This document shows, in pieces, positions 46,413 through 57,139 of a stretch of DNA of 64,000 nucleotides. The notes below the pieces were generated by a model. That model searched no databases. It was not told the origin of the DNA and saw only the letters and a program-made list of their open reading frames with translations. This stretch comes from a bacterium 1xD42-87 (GTDB lineage Bacteria > Bacillota > Clostridia > Lachnospirales > Lachnospiraceae), in NCBI GenBank assembly GCA_003611805.1, contig RAYM01000001.1, forward strand, positions 62,001 through 126,000, in the 5' to 3' direction. The translations under genes and the position numbers were made by a program. Positions within the stretch are counted from its first letter, which is position 1, and every line of letters begins with the position of its first letter.

Positions 46413-48716
46413 CTACGCTTCGGTCTGTATCGCCCGGATCTGATCCAAAAATCCGGTGTAGCGCTGATTCTCCCGATTGTTGTCGACCATCTCGGAGAGT
46501 GTCGCACGACTTCCCAGAATGGTGACACACGACTTCGCGCGGGTAACGCCCGTGTAGAGAAGATTGCGGTTAAAGAGCATGTGTGGACCTGTGAGGAGTG
46601 GCATAATCACGGCAGGGTATTCGCTGCCCTGCGATTTATGTATTGTCACGGCGTAGGCAAGCTCGATCTCATCAAGCCCCGAATAGGGATAGGTCACCCG
46701 CCTGTGCTCATCGAACTCCACCACCACTTCGCGGGCATATTCGTCGATCGTTCGGATCACGCCGATATCCCCATTGAAAATCCCCATCCCCTGGTCGATG
46801 GGAATGTTGTAGCGGCTCACCACTTCCCACGGAAGCTGGTAATTATTTTTTATCTGCATGACCTTATCACCCTCACGGAAAAGGATATCTCCCGTCTGAC
46901 ACTCATGCTTATTGCCATCCGGCGGGTTCAGGTACTGCTGTAAAATACCGTTCAGCGTCTCCACGCCGAGTTTCCCCTTCCGCATGGGCGTAAGCACCTG
47001 AATATCGTAGGGTGTCGCATCCACATAGCGGGGCAGTTTTTCCAGAATGAGCTGGATCATGTGCTTATATATGACATTAACGTCATTTCTTTCGAGAAAA
47101 AAGAAGTCCTTACTCTTGTTGTCCAGAACCGGTTCCTCCCCGGCATGGATTCTGTGCGCGTTCAGAACGATATCACTCTCCTTTGCCTGCCGGAAAATCT
47201 TCTCCAGCACCACTGTCTGAAACGCCTCACTCTTTATAAGATCAGAGAGCACCTGCCCCGGTCCCACAGAGGGAAGCTGGTTCACGTCACCCACCATGAT
47301 CAGGCGTGTCCCTACAGAAATCGCCTTCAAAAGCGACTGGAACAGAAAAATATCAACCATGGACATCTCGTCCACAATGATGACGTCCGCTTCCAGCGGA
47401 TTTTCTTCGTTGCGCTCAAAGCGCACCGCTTTTCCTTCCAAAGCCGCCGCGCCGGAAAGTTCCAAAAGGCGGTGGATTGTACGCGACTCATAGCCCGTCG
47501 CCTCAGTCATGCGCTTTGCCGCCCTGCCAGTGGGAGCCGCCAGGCTGATATCCATTCCCTGTGAAAGAAAGTAGCGGATGATCGCGTTGATGGTGGTCGT
47601 TTTGCCTGTACCCGGACCGCCGGAAAGGATGAACACGCCGTTTCTGATACTCTCCAGAACAGAACGTTTCTGCAGGCTGTCCAGAACAATGCCCAGTTCC
47701 TTCTCTACCTGGTCTATCTTATAAAGAAGCGCCTCCTCCTCTGCAGGGAGAAGCTTCTCCGAAATGTTTAAGTCATGGAGCATCCGCGCGCAGTTCAGTT
47801 CGGCATAGTAAAACGTACTGGCATAAACCCGGCATTCACGCGCAGGCGCGGTGTCGTCTATGCCAAAACCACCGCCTGCCGTACTATTCGGGAGCGTACT
47901 GTTGTCTGCAATCGGGATATATTTTATCACCAGCTTCTTGTCCATCGCAAGATTTTGCAGCTGCGGTTCCATCAGGGACGGCTCGATCCCCAGAAGTTCG
48001 CCTGCCTGCGCGAGCAGCCTGTCCACCGGAAGATAGCAGTGCCCTTCGCCGCCCGCCTGTTGTAAGGTGTAGAGCAGACCGCTTCTGATGCGGTAATCAG
48101 AGTCTGTGTGAATACCAATCTTCGCCGCAATTTCATCCGCAATGCGGAAACCGATGCCATGAATGTCCTCCGCCAGGCGGTAAGGATTTTCCTTCATTAC
48201 ACCGTAAAGCCCCATCCCGTAGGTCTCATAAATGCGCAGCGCAAGCGTGTTGGAAATACCGTACCCCTGCAGAAAGGTCATGGCATCCCTCGCGTCTCTT
48301 TTTTCGTAAAGCGATGCCGCGATCTCCCTTGCCTTGCGCAGACTGATCCCTTTTACTTCCGCCAGACGCTCCGGTTCCTCCTCCATAATGCGGTAGGTGT
48401 CCGCGCCGAAAGCCTTGATAATCCGCTTCGCCAGCGCTTCACCCACACCTTTCACCGCGCCGGAGGACAGATATCTCTCCATACTGATTTCGTCGCTGGG
48501 TGGAAGAACCTTATATTGGCTTATCTTAAACTGTCTCCCGTATATCTGGTGCTGGGTATACTCCCCCTGCGCCTCGATCGTCTCACCCTGATCCATCGTT
48601 TTAAAAAAACCCACGCAGGTAACTTCATCGTCCTGCGTGAGAAGATTCAAAACCGTATATCCATTGTCCTTGTTCCGGTAAATAATGTGATCTATAAACC
48701 CTTTGACTGTTTCCAT
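46413..48716 (-). CDS. recD2: RecD2-type 5'-3' DNA helicase
   Basis: The 767-residue SF1B helicase lacks RecB/RecC partners. The N-terminal extension (about 1-330) includes the OB-like start (VKGFIDHIIYRNKDNGYTVL) and helix-hairpin-helix segments (SSGAVKGVGEALAKRI); Walker A is LSGGPGTGKTTTI (near 365) and Walker B is DVIIVDEMSMVD. C-terminal ELAYAVTIHKSQGSEYPAVI is motif V/VI. It is likely in DNA repair. The 94 bases to comF hold hairpins (TCGTCTG/CAGACGA, AGCCGG/CCGGCT) without a T-run. Confidence 0.94.
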   Translation of the reverse strand: METVKGFIDHIIYRNKDNGYTVLNLLTQDDEVTCVGFFKTMDQGETIEAQGEYTQHQIYGRQFKISQYKVLPPSDEISMERYLSSGAVKGVGEALAKRIIKAFGADTYRIMEEEPERLAEVKGISLRKAREIAASLYEKRDARDAMTFLQGYGISNTLALRIYETYGMGLYGVMKENPYRLAEDIHGIGFRIADEIAAKIGIHTDSDYRIRSGLLYTLQQAGGEGHCYLPVDRLLAQAGELLGIEPSLMEPQLQNLAMDKKLVIKYIPIADNSTLPNSTAGGGFGIDDTAPARECRVYASTFYYAELNCARMLHDLNISEKLLPAEEEALLYKIDQVEKELGIVLDSLQKRSVLESIRNGVFILSGGPGTGKTTTINAIIRYFLSQGMDISLAAPTGRAAKRMTEATGYESRTIHRLLELSGAAALEGKAVRFERNEENPLEADVIIVDEMSMVDIFLFQSLLKAISVGTRLIMVGDVNQLPSVGPGQVLSDLIKSEAFQTVVLEKIFRQAKESDIVLNAHRIHAGEEPVLDNKSKDFFFLERNDVNVIYKHMIQLILEKLPRYVDATPYDIQVLTPMRKGKLGVETLNGILQQYLNPPDGNKHECQTGDILFREGDKVMQIKNNYQLPWEVVSRYNIPIDQGMGIFNGDIGVIRTIDEYAREVVVEFDEHRRVTYPYSGLDEIELAYAVTIHKSQGSEYPAVIMPLLTGPHMLFNRNLLYTGVTRAKSCVTILGSRATLSEMVDNNRENQRYTGFLDQIRAIQTEA

Positions 48717-48786
48717 AGAATACCTGTGCTGTGATATAGAAAATATTACTGTTTAAACTGCGTCATGCGCTTGCTCCAATCAATTT

Positions 48787-49167
48787 TTATACGATTCCGT
48801 AATTGATCTTCGCCTGCTCGTACAGCATCTGCGCCAAGGAATTGGAACCCTGCGTCGCAGTCTGTTCGGAGATCTGCTGGATCACGGTGTCTTTGAAATA
48901 ATCCACCATATTGGAAGCATAATCGTCCCCATCCTCATCGAAAATGTCCACGGTCTTCTGCATCTCTTTATAGACCTGTTCCCACAAATATGCTTCAAAC
49001 TGCTTGCAGGCATCAAAGAGGGCATCGTCCTCCTTCGTCTTCTCCGTTCCGTCCGCGTTTCGTTTATTCTGCACGTTCTGCAGGTTTTTCTGCAGCGTCT
49101 CCGCCGCCACGCGGTTTCCATCAGTCATATAATTTGTGTATGCAGATAAGTTTGTTAAGTCGTTCAT
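48787..49167 (-). CDS. flgJ: Flagellar rod-binding protein FlgJ (N-terminal domain only)
   Basis: The 126-residue protein carries the Rod-binding signature around ALFDACKQFEAYLWEQVYKEMQ and ends AQMLYEQAKINYGIV. It caps the growing rod. The muramidase domain fused to it in enterics is absent, as in most Firmicutes. ATG 49167 has GGAG 7 bases upstream. It is the last gene of mbl-flgF-flgG-flgJ. Confidence 0.87.
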   Translation of the reverse strand: MNDLTNLSAYTNYMTDGNRVAAETLQKNLQNVQNKRNADGTEKTKEDDALFDACKQFEAYLWEQVYKEMQKTVDIFDEDGDDYASNMVDYFKDTVIQQISEQTATQGSNSLAQMLYEQAKINYGIV

Positions 49168-49259
49168 GCGTATTCTCCCTATGTATATGCGAGCCGGCGG
49201 CGTTGCCGGGTACAAGCCGTGCCATTCGTAATCCGCTCAATCACCCCTTTGCACGGCTC

Positions 49260-50078
49260 TTAACGTTTCAGGTTGTTAGCCACTTCCAGCATGGAGTCGG
49301 ACGTTGTGATGGACTTGGAGTTCATCTCGTAAGCACGCTGCGCTACAATCAGATTTACCATCTCATTTGCCACCTGCACGTTGGAGCCTTCCAGATAGCC
49401 CTGAATAATTCTGCTCTTCTGTAAGTCGTTCGTTGTGTCCTCGTTAAGCGCACGACCACTGGCATCCGTTACCACGAAGAGCGTATCGCCCACTCTCTTT
49501 AACCCGCCGGGGTTGTTAAACTGGAATGTACCGATCTGCACGCCAATAGGCTGCGGGTTGTTCTGATCATCCGGATAGCAGATCTGACCGTCCTCCGTGA
49601 TGGAGAGGTTGCTCGCTATGTAGTTAGCCGGCAGAACAATTGCACGTCCCGTCGTATCCAGTACCGGGAGACCATCCGCATTGGTCAGCGTCATACGGTT
49701 TCCGCCCGCAAGCGCCCATGTAAAGTCACCGTTTCTCGTATAGAAGATATCGCCTTCCTCGCCGCGCAGAGCAAAGAAACCGTCACCCTCAATCGCGAAC
49801 GAAGTGTCGGAAGCGGAATCCAGAAGACTTCCCTGCGTGAAAATCTGATTGATGGAGGACGTCCGAACACCCAGACCTACCTGGGAGGTAGTCGGCTTCG
49901 GATCGCCGTTTGCCGTCGTGGTAACAGACTGCAGATTCTGGTACAAAAGAGATTTAAACTGCGCCACCTGCGCCTTATATCCCACTGAATTGACATTCGC
50001 AAGGTTATTCGCGATCGTGTCTACATTTGTCTGCTGTGCATTCATGCCGGTTGCGCCCGACCATAAACTTCTAACCAT
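49260..50078 (-). CDS. flgG: Flagellar basal-body rod protein FlgG (FlhP-like)
   Basis: The 272-residue rod protein has the N-terminal Flg_bb_rod motif MNAQQTNVDTIANNLANVNS and C-terminal EMVNLIVAQRAYEMNSKSIT. The insert GDGFFALRGEEGDIFYTRNG is the FlgG-type D1 region. It forms the distal rod. AAAGGAG lies 6 bases before the ATG. Order after mbl matches flhP in Bacillus subtilis. Confidence 0.93.
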   Translation of the reverse strand: MVRSLWSGATGMNAQQTNVDTIANNLANVNSVGYKAQVAQFKSLLYQNLQSVTTTANGDPKPTTSQVGLGVRTSSINQIFTQGSLLDSASDTSFAIEGDGFFALRGEEGDIFYTRNGDFTWALAGGNRMTLTNADGLPVLDTTGRAIVLPANYIASNLSITEDGQICYPDDQNNPQPIGVQIGTFQFNNPGGLKRVGDTLFVVTDASGRALNEDTTNDLQKSRIIQGYLEGSNVQVANEMVNLIVAQRAYEMNSKSITTSDSMLEVANNLKR

Positions 50079-50115
50079 TGTATTCTCCTTTACACATTTT
50101 CTTTATTTCCTATAC

Positions 50116-50991
50116 TTATATCTTACCGTTCTGGGTCACTGCCTGCTCCAATGTATCGTCGTAGGTAGTGATAACTTTCTGATTGCTCTCATACTGCCGC
50201 TGCAGCGTAATCATATTGACCATCTCAGTCACGACGGAAATGTTTGACATTTCAAGATAGCCCTGATGAATCTGTGTGTCAATTTCCAATTCCGTGTTTT
50301 CCCTGTCGAGTTCTGTCGCGCCCTCTACCGGCTGGAAATAATTCTCTCCGAAACGCTCCAGATAATTATAGTCCTCAAAATCGGCGATGCCAATTGTTGC
50401 CACCTCATTGCCATCCTGTATGATCGTTCCGTTACGGCTGATACTGATCGGAAGCGCCGTATCCATCTGGATCCTCTGTCCATCCTCATCCAGCACATAG
50501 TCACCATCCTGCGTCTGCAAAAATCCCTGCATATTCATGGTAAAGTTACCATCTCTGGTGTATTTTGTGGAAGTCTCACCCCTCTTGTTGGTGTACTCTA
50601 CCGCAAAGAAGCCTCTGTCGGAGAGCGCCAGATCCAACGGATTCCCCGTCTCCTTAATCGGGCCCTCGGAGTAGTCCACATAGTTTTCCCCGATCTTAAC
50701 ACCCAGATTCAAGCCGGTTTTTCTGACACGCCTCTCCAGATAATTCTCATTCAGCGGATTATTCAACTCCGCTTCGTCTATGGCTCTGTTGGTTGCCATC
50801 GGTCTCGGCAGATTCCCCGGCTCTGACAGATCCTTAATCTTATAGGCGAGCACCGTGTCAAACGCCTCGCTTGTGGTACCCTCTTTCTTAAAACCGTTGG
50901 TCGTCGCATTCGCCAGATTGTTCGTCAAAACATCCATTCGGTGCTGCTCATTCAACATGCCTGTGTACGCAGTGTAGAGACCTTTTAACAT
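50116..50991 (-). CDS. flgF: Flagellar rod protein FlgF-like (FlhO-like)
   Basis: The 291-residue protein opens LKGLYTAYTGMLNEQHRMDV with TNNLANATTNGFKKEGT and ends with EMVNMITLQRQYESNQKVI. It is a proximal rod component, and matches the position of flhO next to mbl. ATG 50991 is used; an ATG three codons earlier overlaps the GGAGG site. An additional insert (about 65-100) is larger than in FlgG. Confidence 0.9.
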   Translation of the reverse strand: MLKGLYTAYTGMLNEQHRMDVLTNNLANATTNGFKKEGTTSEAFDTVLAYKIKDLSEPGNLPRPMATNRAIDEAELNNPLNENYLERRVRKTGLNLGVKIGENYVDYSEGPIKETGNPLDLALSDRGFFAVEYTNKRGETSTKYTRDGNFTMNMQGFLQTQDGDYVLDEDGQRIQMDTALPISISRNGTIIQDGNEVATIGIADFEDYNYLERFGENYFQPVEGATELDRENTELEIDTQIHQGYLEMSNISVVTEMVNMITLQRQYESNQKVITTYDDTLEQAVTQNGKI

Positions 50992-51015
50992 AATGTACAT
51001 TCCTCCATTTATTGC

Positions 51016-51108
51016 CGAGAATGCGTTTTTGCATTCTCGTATGTGAGACTATAAAAGTTCTTGGCATCGTATCCAATGGCGCGATGTCTTTAGAATTTCT
51101 TCTCACAT
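51016..51108. repeat. Two-hairpin repeat element, copy B (mbl-flgF spacer)
   Basis: Hairpin 1 is CGAGAATGC (51016-51024) with GCATTCTCG (51031-51039). Hairpin 2 has outer arm ATGTGAGA (51041-51048) with TCTCACAT (51101-51108), middle AAGTTCT (51055-51061) with AGAATTT (51092-51098), and CATCG/CGATG (51065-51086). It matches copy A at 26533-26626 in order, spacing and flanking bases. It abuts the mbl stop codon. Confidence 0.75.
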
Positions 51109-52100
51109 TAATCTTCGCGGTATCCTGCCAAAAATTCTACATATTTTCCAGTACCAATCGCCACCGCTGTCATCGGGTCTTCCGCTGTCATGGTGTTAAT
51201 GCCCGTTTTCGCCGCAATCAGATCCTCCAGTCCACGAAGCAGACTGCCGCCCCCCGTCAGGACAATACCCCGGTCAGCGATATCCGCCGCCAGCTCCGGG
51301 GGCGTTTTCTCCAACACACTGTGAATCGTCTCCACGATCTGCACCGTAGTCTCATGCAACGCTTCCTCCGTCTCCTCCGAAGATACCTTGACAGTTCTGG
51401 GAAGCCCGGTCACCAGATTACGTCCTCTCACATCCATGTAATCCACCTCGGGACGCTTGAACGCAGAGCCAATCTTTATCTTCAAATCCTCCGCCGTCCG
51501 TTCACCGATCAGCAGATTGTGTTTTTTTCTCATATAACGTACGATAGCCTCGTCAAAATCGTCACCCGCTATCTTGATAGAGGCGCTGACCACCGTACCG
51601 CCGAGGGAAATCACCGCGATATCGGAAGTACCGCCGCCGATATCCACAATCATGTTTCCACAAGGCTTGGAAATATCAATACCTGCGCCAATCGCCGCCG
51701 CAATGGGCTCCTCAATAATGGAAACCTCCCTCGCACCCGCCTGATAAGTCGCATCCTCCACAGCTTTCTTTTCTACCTCGGTCACGCCGCTGGGCACGCA
51801 GACCGCAATGCGCGGTTTTCTGAACGTCTTTTTACCCAAAGCCTTCTGGATAAAATACTTCATCATTTTTTCCGTAACCTGGTAATCGGAAATAACGCCC
51901 TGTCTTAATGGTCTTACCGCCACGATATTGCCCGGCGTCCTGCCGAGCATGAGGCGCGCATCCTCACCTATTGCCTTAATTTTATTAGTGTCCCTGTCAA
52001 AAGCAACTACTGAGGGCTCTTTCAATACAACGCCCTTACCTCTGATATATACTAAAATACTGGCTGTGCCAAGATCGATACCGATATCTGTAAACTGCAT
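51108..52100 (-). CDS. mbl: MreB-family rod-shape protein Mbl
   Basis: The 330-residue actin-like protein has phosphate loops GIDLGTASILVYIRGKG (near the N terminus) and IVDIGGGTSDIAVISLGG, and the adenosine motif GIVLTGGGSLLRGLEDLI. It guides lateral wall synthesis. The neighbours flgF-flgG identify it with Mbl (mbl-flhO-flhP in Bacillus) rather than MreB, which sits with mreCD. It has a near-consensus promoter. Confidence 0.92.
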   Translation of the reverse strand: MQFTDIGIDLGTASILVYIRGKGVVLKEPSVVAFDRDTNKIKAIGEDARLMLGRTPGNIVAVRPLRQGVISDYQVTEKMMKYFIQKALGKKTFRKPRIAVCVPSGVTEVEKKAVEDATYQAGAREVSIIEEPIAAAIGAGIDISKPCGNMIVDIGGGTSDIAVISLGGTVVSASIKIAGDDFDEAIVRYMRKKHNLLIGERTAEDLKIKIGSAFKRPEVDYMDVRGRNLVTGLPRTVKVSSEETEEALHETTVQIVETIHSVLEKTPPELAADIADRGIVLTGGGSLLRGLEDLIAAKTGINTMTAEDPMTAVAIGTGKYVEFLAGYRED

Positions 52101-52139
52101 TTACCTTTGATCCCCTTCCCGAGAATATACCGCTTATAC

Positions 52140-52168
52140 ATTATACCCTTATTAAGGCGGATTTTCAA
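52140..52168 (-). promoter_or_regulatory. Promoter of mbl and the flagellar rod genes
   Basis: TTGAAA (52163-52168), a 17-base spacer and a perfect TATAAT (52140-52145) on the minus strand, about 40 bases before mbl. Confidence 0.85.
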
Positions 52169-52341
52169 AGGTTTTTATGATTTTTTTTAAAAAAACTAAA
52201 AAACGCCAAAAACAGAACGGTTCCATCCGCTCTGATTTCAGCATCCATGCCTTACTAATATATTATCGGATTGTTGGGAAGAAATGTTTACCCGTAACTG
52301 TATTTCTTTCTCAAAAATATTGTAGCAGATTTTGGAAGCTG

Positions 52342-52350
52342 TGTTATACT
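52342..52350 (+). promoter_or_regulatory. Extended -10 upstream of the ABC-class ATPase gene
   Basis: TGTTATACT (52342-52350) is an extended -10, with TTGTAG at a long distance of 19. The roughly 100-base leader contains GCTGTGT (52339-52345) and ACACAGC (52399-52405), an inverted repeat. In the rest of the 356-base gap (52101-52456) I see only the mbl promoter. Confidence 0.4.
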
Positions 52351-52456
52351 ACAAGGTAGTGGACAGCACCGTTTCAAAGGCATACCTGTAATATACTTAC
52401 ACAGCCCGGTTCCTTACGGCAGAGCTAAAATATCATAAAAAGGAGTATAACAAACC

Positions 52457-54118
52457 ATGAAAACACAGGCAGAATTGCAATCAAAACTCAGAGAAATCGA
52501 TCACAAAGGTTACAAAGCATACAAAGTTCTGGAAGGAGAATATGATTTTGGGGCATACCGTCTCTGGATCGACCATGTGCAGGGAGATCCTTTCGCATCG
52601 CCCTCCCGGGTACGAATTGTTTATCGGAATCAGGGAAATATACCCGTCTCTTACTTTGAAAACAGACACCTCCGGATCGCAGTGGAAGACTATCTTCTGC
52701 GCAGTCTTCACCGCTTCTTACGGAACGGCGACGGCAGAGCGGCAAAAGGCTCCGGTAAGAGCGGCCTGGTGACAGCATGCCGAACCGGACAGGAGATACT
52801 CGAGACCACCGCCATGCATATCGGCAAGGATACGGTTGAGGCAAGGATTGAAGTGGGCTTTCCCGCGTTCGGACGGACCATTGCGGCGGGGGAACTGGCG
52901 CAGATTTTATTTCATCTGATCCCCGACATGGCGCAGCAGGTTTTTAAGATGAATCCGCACATGAAGCAGGATCTGGACAAAGTGACCGCGTTGGCAGATG
53001 ACCAACAGTTTATCCGTGAAGCGCTTCCTGCGCACGATCTTGCAGCCTTCGTGGCGGACGGCTCCATCCTGCCAAGAGAGAGCGGCGTTTCCCAACGACC
53101 CATGCGAGACGCGGTAGTATTCAAAAGTCCCGATACACTTGCGGTCACCCTCGACCTTCCGCACCGCGGGCAGGTGCGGGGCATGGGTATCCGCCACGGC
53201 ATCACGGTGATTGCGGGAGGCGGTTTTCACGGAAAATCTACCTTATTAAAGGCATTGGAGCACGGTGTCTACAACCACATTTCCGGGGACGGCAGGGAGC
53301 TGGTCATCACCGACGAGAGCGCCTTTAAACTGCGCGCTGAGGAGCACCGCTGCATCCACGAGACAGATATTTCCATGTTTATCAATAACCTTCCCATGAA
53401 GTCGGACACCACCCATTTTCAGACGGAAAATGCCAGCGGCAGCACATCCCAGGCGGCAAATACTGTGGAGGCGCTCGCCAGCGGCAGCACCGTGCTTTTG
53501 ATCGACGAGGATACTTCCGCCACCAACTTTATGGTGCGCGACGGGCGCATGGCACAGCTTGTCTCCGATGAGAAGGAGCCGATCACGCCCTTTATCCGCA
53601 AGATTAGAAGTCTATACAGCGATCTTGGCATTTCTACTATATTAGTGGCAGGCAGCTCCGGCGATTACCTGTCGGTGGCAGACACGGTATTGCAGATGGA
53701 CTGCTATGAGACAAGGGATGTCACCGCACGGGCGAAGGAACTTGCCGTCGAACTGACAGAGGAAACCGTGAAGAGAAGCAACTGGTTGAAAAAGACCGTC
53801 CGCGCGAAACGGATTGAGAAAGCAAAGGTGCACGGCTGGGACACAATAAGTCTTGACAAGAACGAGATCGACCTGCGCTACCTGGAACAGATTGTGGGGG
53901 AGAGTCAAACCGCCGCGCTTGCGTATATTTCGCAGCATGTTATGGAGAAACTTGCCAACGGAAAGAAAACCCTTCCCCAGCTCACGGAAGAAGTTTTCGC
54001 CAAGCTGGAGAAGGAAGGGATTCTCGCGCTGACGCCGAAAAATTATGGCGCCGGACCTGCCGCTTATGTAAGACGGCAGGAGATTCTTGCGTGTCTGGCA
54101 AGGTATCGGATGCTGTAA
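52457..54118 (+). CDS. Predicted ABC-class ATPase (COG3044 type)
   Basis: The 553-residue protein matches a family of stand-alone ABC-like ATPases without membrane parts. Walker A is GGGFHGKSTLL (about 254-264), Walker B is TVLLIDEDTSATNFM; the signature-like region is ASGSTSQAANTVEAL. The N-terminal domain (about 1-200) begins QAELQSKLREIDHKGYKAYK and is conserved in this family. Homologues occur from bacteria to trypanosomes, where one member is linked to RNA editing; bacterial function is unknown. AAGGAG lies 11 bases before the ATG. It converges on uvrA with no clear terminator between. Confidence 0.88.
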   Translation: MKTQAELQSKLREIDHKGYKAYKVLEGEYDFGAYRLWIDHVQGDPFASPSRVRIVYRNQGNIPVSYFENRHLRIAVEDYLLRSLHRFLRNGDGRAAKGSGKSGLVTACRTGQEILETTAMHIGKDTVEARIEVGFPAFGRTIAAGELAQILFHLIPDMAQQVFKMNPHMKQDLDKVTALADDQQFIREALPAHDLAAFVADGSILPRESGVSQRPMRDAVVFKSPDTLAVTLDLPHRGQVRGMGIRHGITVIAGGGFHGKSTLLKALEHGVYNHISGDGRELVITDESAFKLRAEEHRCIHETDISMFINNLPMKSDTTHFQTENASGSTSQAANTVEALASGSTVLLIDEDTSATNFMVRDGRMAQLVSDEKEPITPFIRKIRSLYSDLGISTILVAGSSGDYLSVADTVLQMDCYETRDVTARAKELAVELTEETVKRSNWLKKTVRAKRIEKAKVHGWDTISLDKNEIDLRYLEQIVGESQTAALAYISQHVMEKLANGKKTLPQLTEEVFAKLEKEGILALTPKNYGAGPAAYVRRQEILACLARYRML

Positions 54119-54154
54119 TTATCCGTTTGAATTACACTTCGGCACACGCATTCG

Positions 54155-57016
54155 TTATTTGGCTTTATCTAACATTTTCTTGATATAGATACCCGTATAA
54201 GATTCTTTATTCTTAGCAATTTCCTCCGGCGTGCCGGTGGCGACCACGGTGCCGCCACCCTCACCGCCTTCGGGTCCCATGTCTATGATGTAGTCGGCGG
54301 TTTTGATCACGTCCAGATTGTGCTCGATGACCACCACGGTGTTGCCGCCCTCCGCCAGCTTGTGCAGGATATCCACCAGCTTGTGTACGTCTGCAAAATG
54401 CAGACCCGTGGTAGGCTCGTCCAGAATGTAGATAGTTTTTCCCGTGCTGCGTTTGGAGAGTTCCGTGGCAAGCTTGATTCGCTGTGCTTCGCCGCCGGAA
54501 AGGGTGGTGGAAGGCTGCCCCAGCTTCACATAGGAAAGTCCCACGTCGTTGAGTGTCTCTATTTTCCTGCGGATGGACGGCAGATTCTCGAAGAAGGGAA
54601 CCGCCTCCTCCACCGTCATATCAAGCACGTCAAAAATACTCTTTCCCTTGTACTTCACTTCCAGCGTCTCCCGATTGTAACGTTTACCGCCGCAGACCTC
54701 GCAAGGCACATAGACGTCGGGCAGGAAATGCATCTCAATCTTTATGATGCCGTCACCGCCGCACGCCTCACAGCGTCCGCCCTTTACATTAAAACTGAAC
54801 CGTCCCTTCTTATAGCCTCTCGCTTTCGCATCCGGCGTGCCCGCAAACAAATCGCGTATCTGGTCGAAAACGCCCGTGTATGTCGCGGGGTTGGAGCGGG
54901 GCGTCCTGCCGATGGGCGACTGGTCAATGTCAATCACTTTGTCAAGCTGATCGATGCCCAAAATCCCTTTATGCTTTCCGGGAATGCAGCGCGCCCGATT
55001 TAAATCTCTTGCCAGATGCTTGTAAAGAATCTCGTTGACAAGAGAGCTTTTCCCCGAACCCGACACACCCGTGACACAAGTCAAAATGCCTGTCGGGAAT
55101 TTCACATCTATCTTCTTTAGATTATTTTCCTCTGCGCCCTTGACCGTAAGCCAGCCCCGCGGTTTCCGGCGCGTCTTCGGCACGGGAATCTGCAGCTTTC
55201 CGCTCAGGTACTGTCCTGTCACGGATTCCTCCACCTGCATGATTTCCTCCGCCGTTCCCTGCGCGACCACCTCGCCGCCACGGCTGCCTGCGCCCGGTCC
55301 GATATCCACGATATGATCCGCCGCCAACATAGTATCCTCGTCGTGCTCCACCACAAGTAGGGTATTTCCCATATCCCGCAGATTTTTTAACGCCGCAATC
55401 AGCTTGTCATTGTCCCGCTGGTGCAGACCGATGCTCGGTTCGTCCAAAATATAGCAGACACCTACCAGCCCCGAGCCAATCTGGGTAGCAAGACGAATCC
55501 GCTGGGACTCACCGCCGGAGAGAGAGCCTGTCGCTCGGGACAGGGAAAGATATTCCAGTCCCACTTCCATCAGGAAACCGACGCGCGCGCGAATTTCCTT
55601 TAAAATACGTTTACCAATCAACTCTTGCTGTTTCGTAAGCTGCATATCCCCGATAAAGGCGTGGAGCTTCGCTATGGATATAGATGTTATTTCATATATA
55701 TTTTTATCACACACTGTCACTGCAAGAGACTCTTTTTTCAGACGCATTCCCTTGCATTCTTTACAGGGAATGATGCGCATGAAACTCTCGTACTCCTGCT
55801 TGCTCCACTCGGATCCGGTCTCGCGGTAACGGCGCTCCACGTTTTTAATCAGCCCTTCGAAGGCAACCGGGTAGACACCGCTTCCACGCTGCCCTTCGTA
55901 ATGCACATTGACCTGCTTGTCTGTGCCGTAAATGATAATGTCCTGTATTTTTTCGGGGAGCTCCCCGAAAGGCGTTTTCAGACTGAATTTAAATTCCTTC
56001 GCAAGCGCCTGCAAAATCGCGTTAGTAAAGCTTCCCTCCGAACCGCTGGACTGCCAGCCCAGAACCGTAATCGCGCCGTCCTCCAGACTCACGCTCTTGT
56101 CGGGAATCATCAAATCCACGTCAAATTCCATTTTATAGCCCAAGCCAAAACAACTCGGACACGCGCCGAAAGGATTGTTGAAGGAAAAGCTTCTCGGCTC
56201 AATTTCGCTGATGCTGATGCCGCAGTCCGGGCAGGCAAAGCTCTGGCTGAACTGAATAGGTTCGCCATCAATAACGTCCAGAGTCATCAGACCTTCTGCC
56301 AGCGCAAATACATTCTCCACGGAATCCGTCAGACGACGCTCGATACCGCCTTTCACTACAAGACGGTCCACCACGATTTCAATATTGTGCTTGATATTTT
56401 TCTCAACCTTGAAATCCTCTGATTCCTCCGTCAGGTCATACAGATTCCCGTCTACGCGCACCCGCACATAGCCACTGCGTCTGGCGCGCTCAAAGACCTT
56501 TGCGTGCTCGCCCTTTCGTCCCCGCACTACAGGCGCAAGAAGCTGTATTTTCGTGCCCTCCGGCAGAGCCATCACCTGATCTACAATCTGGTCTACCGTC
56601 TGTTTTTTGATCTCCTTGCCGCAGTTCGGACAGTGCGGAATGCCGATGCGGGCATAAAGCAGACGAAAATAATCGTAAATCTCCGTCACCGTACCGACTG
56701 TGGAACGAGGGTTTCTGTTCGTAGATTTCTGGTCAATGGAAATCGCGGGGGAAAGTCCTTCAATCCGCTCCACATCCGGCTTCTCCATCTGCCCCAGGAA
56801 CTGTCTCGCGTAGGAGGAGAGCGATTCCATATAACGCCGCTGCCCCTCCGCGTAAATCGTGTCGAAGGCAAGGGAAGATTTACCCGACCCCGAAAGCCCT
56901 GTCAGCACCACGAACTCATTGCGGGGAATGTCCAAGTCGATTCCTTTCAAATTATGCTCGTTCGCACCTCTAATTTTAATGTAATCTCTGGGACGCATCT
57001 TTACTGTATCTGACAT
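54155..57016 (-). CDS. uvrA: Excinuclease ABC subunit A
   Basis: The 953-residue damage-recognition ATPase has two ABC modules, with Walker [15 protein letters not shown] in the first (near 39) and [14 protein letters not shown] in the second (near 640), and three zinc sites visible as CPNCG, CPDCG and [14 protein letters not shown]. Length and order are standard. It lies downstream of uvrB on the same strand, the usual Firmicute order. ATG 57016 has GAGGT about 9 bases upstream. Confidence 0.98.
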   Translation of the reverse strand: MSDTVKMRPRDYIKIRGANEHNLKGIDLDIPRNEFVVLTGLSGSGKSSLAFDTIYAEGQRRYMESLSSYARQFLGQMEKPDVERIEGLSPAISIDQKSTNRNPRSTVGTVTEIYDYFRLLYARIGIPHCPNCGKEIKKQTVDQIVDQVMALPEGTKIQLLAPVVRGRKGEHAKVFERARRSGYVRVRVDGNLYDLTEESEDFKVEKNIKHNIEIVVDRLVVKGGIERRLTDSVENVFALAEGLMTLDVIDGEPIQFSQSFACPDCGISISEIEPRSFSFNNPFGACPSCFGLGYKMEFDVDLMIPDKSVSLEDGAITVLGWQSSGSEGSFTNAILQALAKEFKFSLKTPFGELPEKIQDIIIYGTDKQVNVHYEGQRGSGVYPVAFEGLIKNVERRYRETGSEWSKQEYESFMRIIPCKECKGMRLKKESLAVTVCDKNIYEITSISIAKLHAFIGDMQLTKQQELIGKRILKEIRARVGFLMEVGLEYLSLSRATGSLSGGESQRIRLATQIGSGLVGVCYILDEPSIGLHQRDNDKLIAALKNLRDMGNTLLVVEHDEDTMLAADHIVDIGPGAGSRGGEVVAQGTAEEIMQVEESVTGQYLSGKLQIPVPKTRRKPRGWLTVKGAEENNLKKIDVKFPTGILTCVTGVSGSGKSSLVNEILYKHLARDLNRARCIPGKHKGILGIDQLDKVIDIDQSPIGRTPRSNPATYTGVFDQIRDLFAGTPDAKARGYKKGRFSFNVKGGRCEACGGDGIIKIEMHFLPDVYVPCEVCGGKRYNRETLEVKYKGKSIFDVLDMTVEEAVPFFENLPSIRRKIETLNDVGLSYVKLGQPSTTLSGGEAQRIKLATELSKRSTGKTIYILDEPTTGLHFADVHKLVDILHKLAEGGNTVVVIEHNLDVIKTADYIIDMGPEGGEGGGTVVATGTPEEIAKNKESYTGIYIKKMLDKAK

Positions 57017-57139
57017 GATATCATACCTCTCATTTTATCTATTTTATGTCTTTTTTATTTTAACTTAGTGCAAGAGCAAACCACATATCAACTTCATTTT
57101 GTATATTATCTCATAGACAGGCGAATGCATCTTTTTCAA

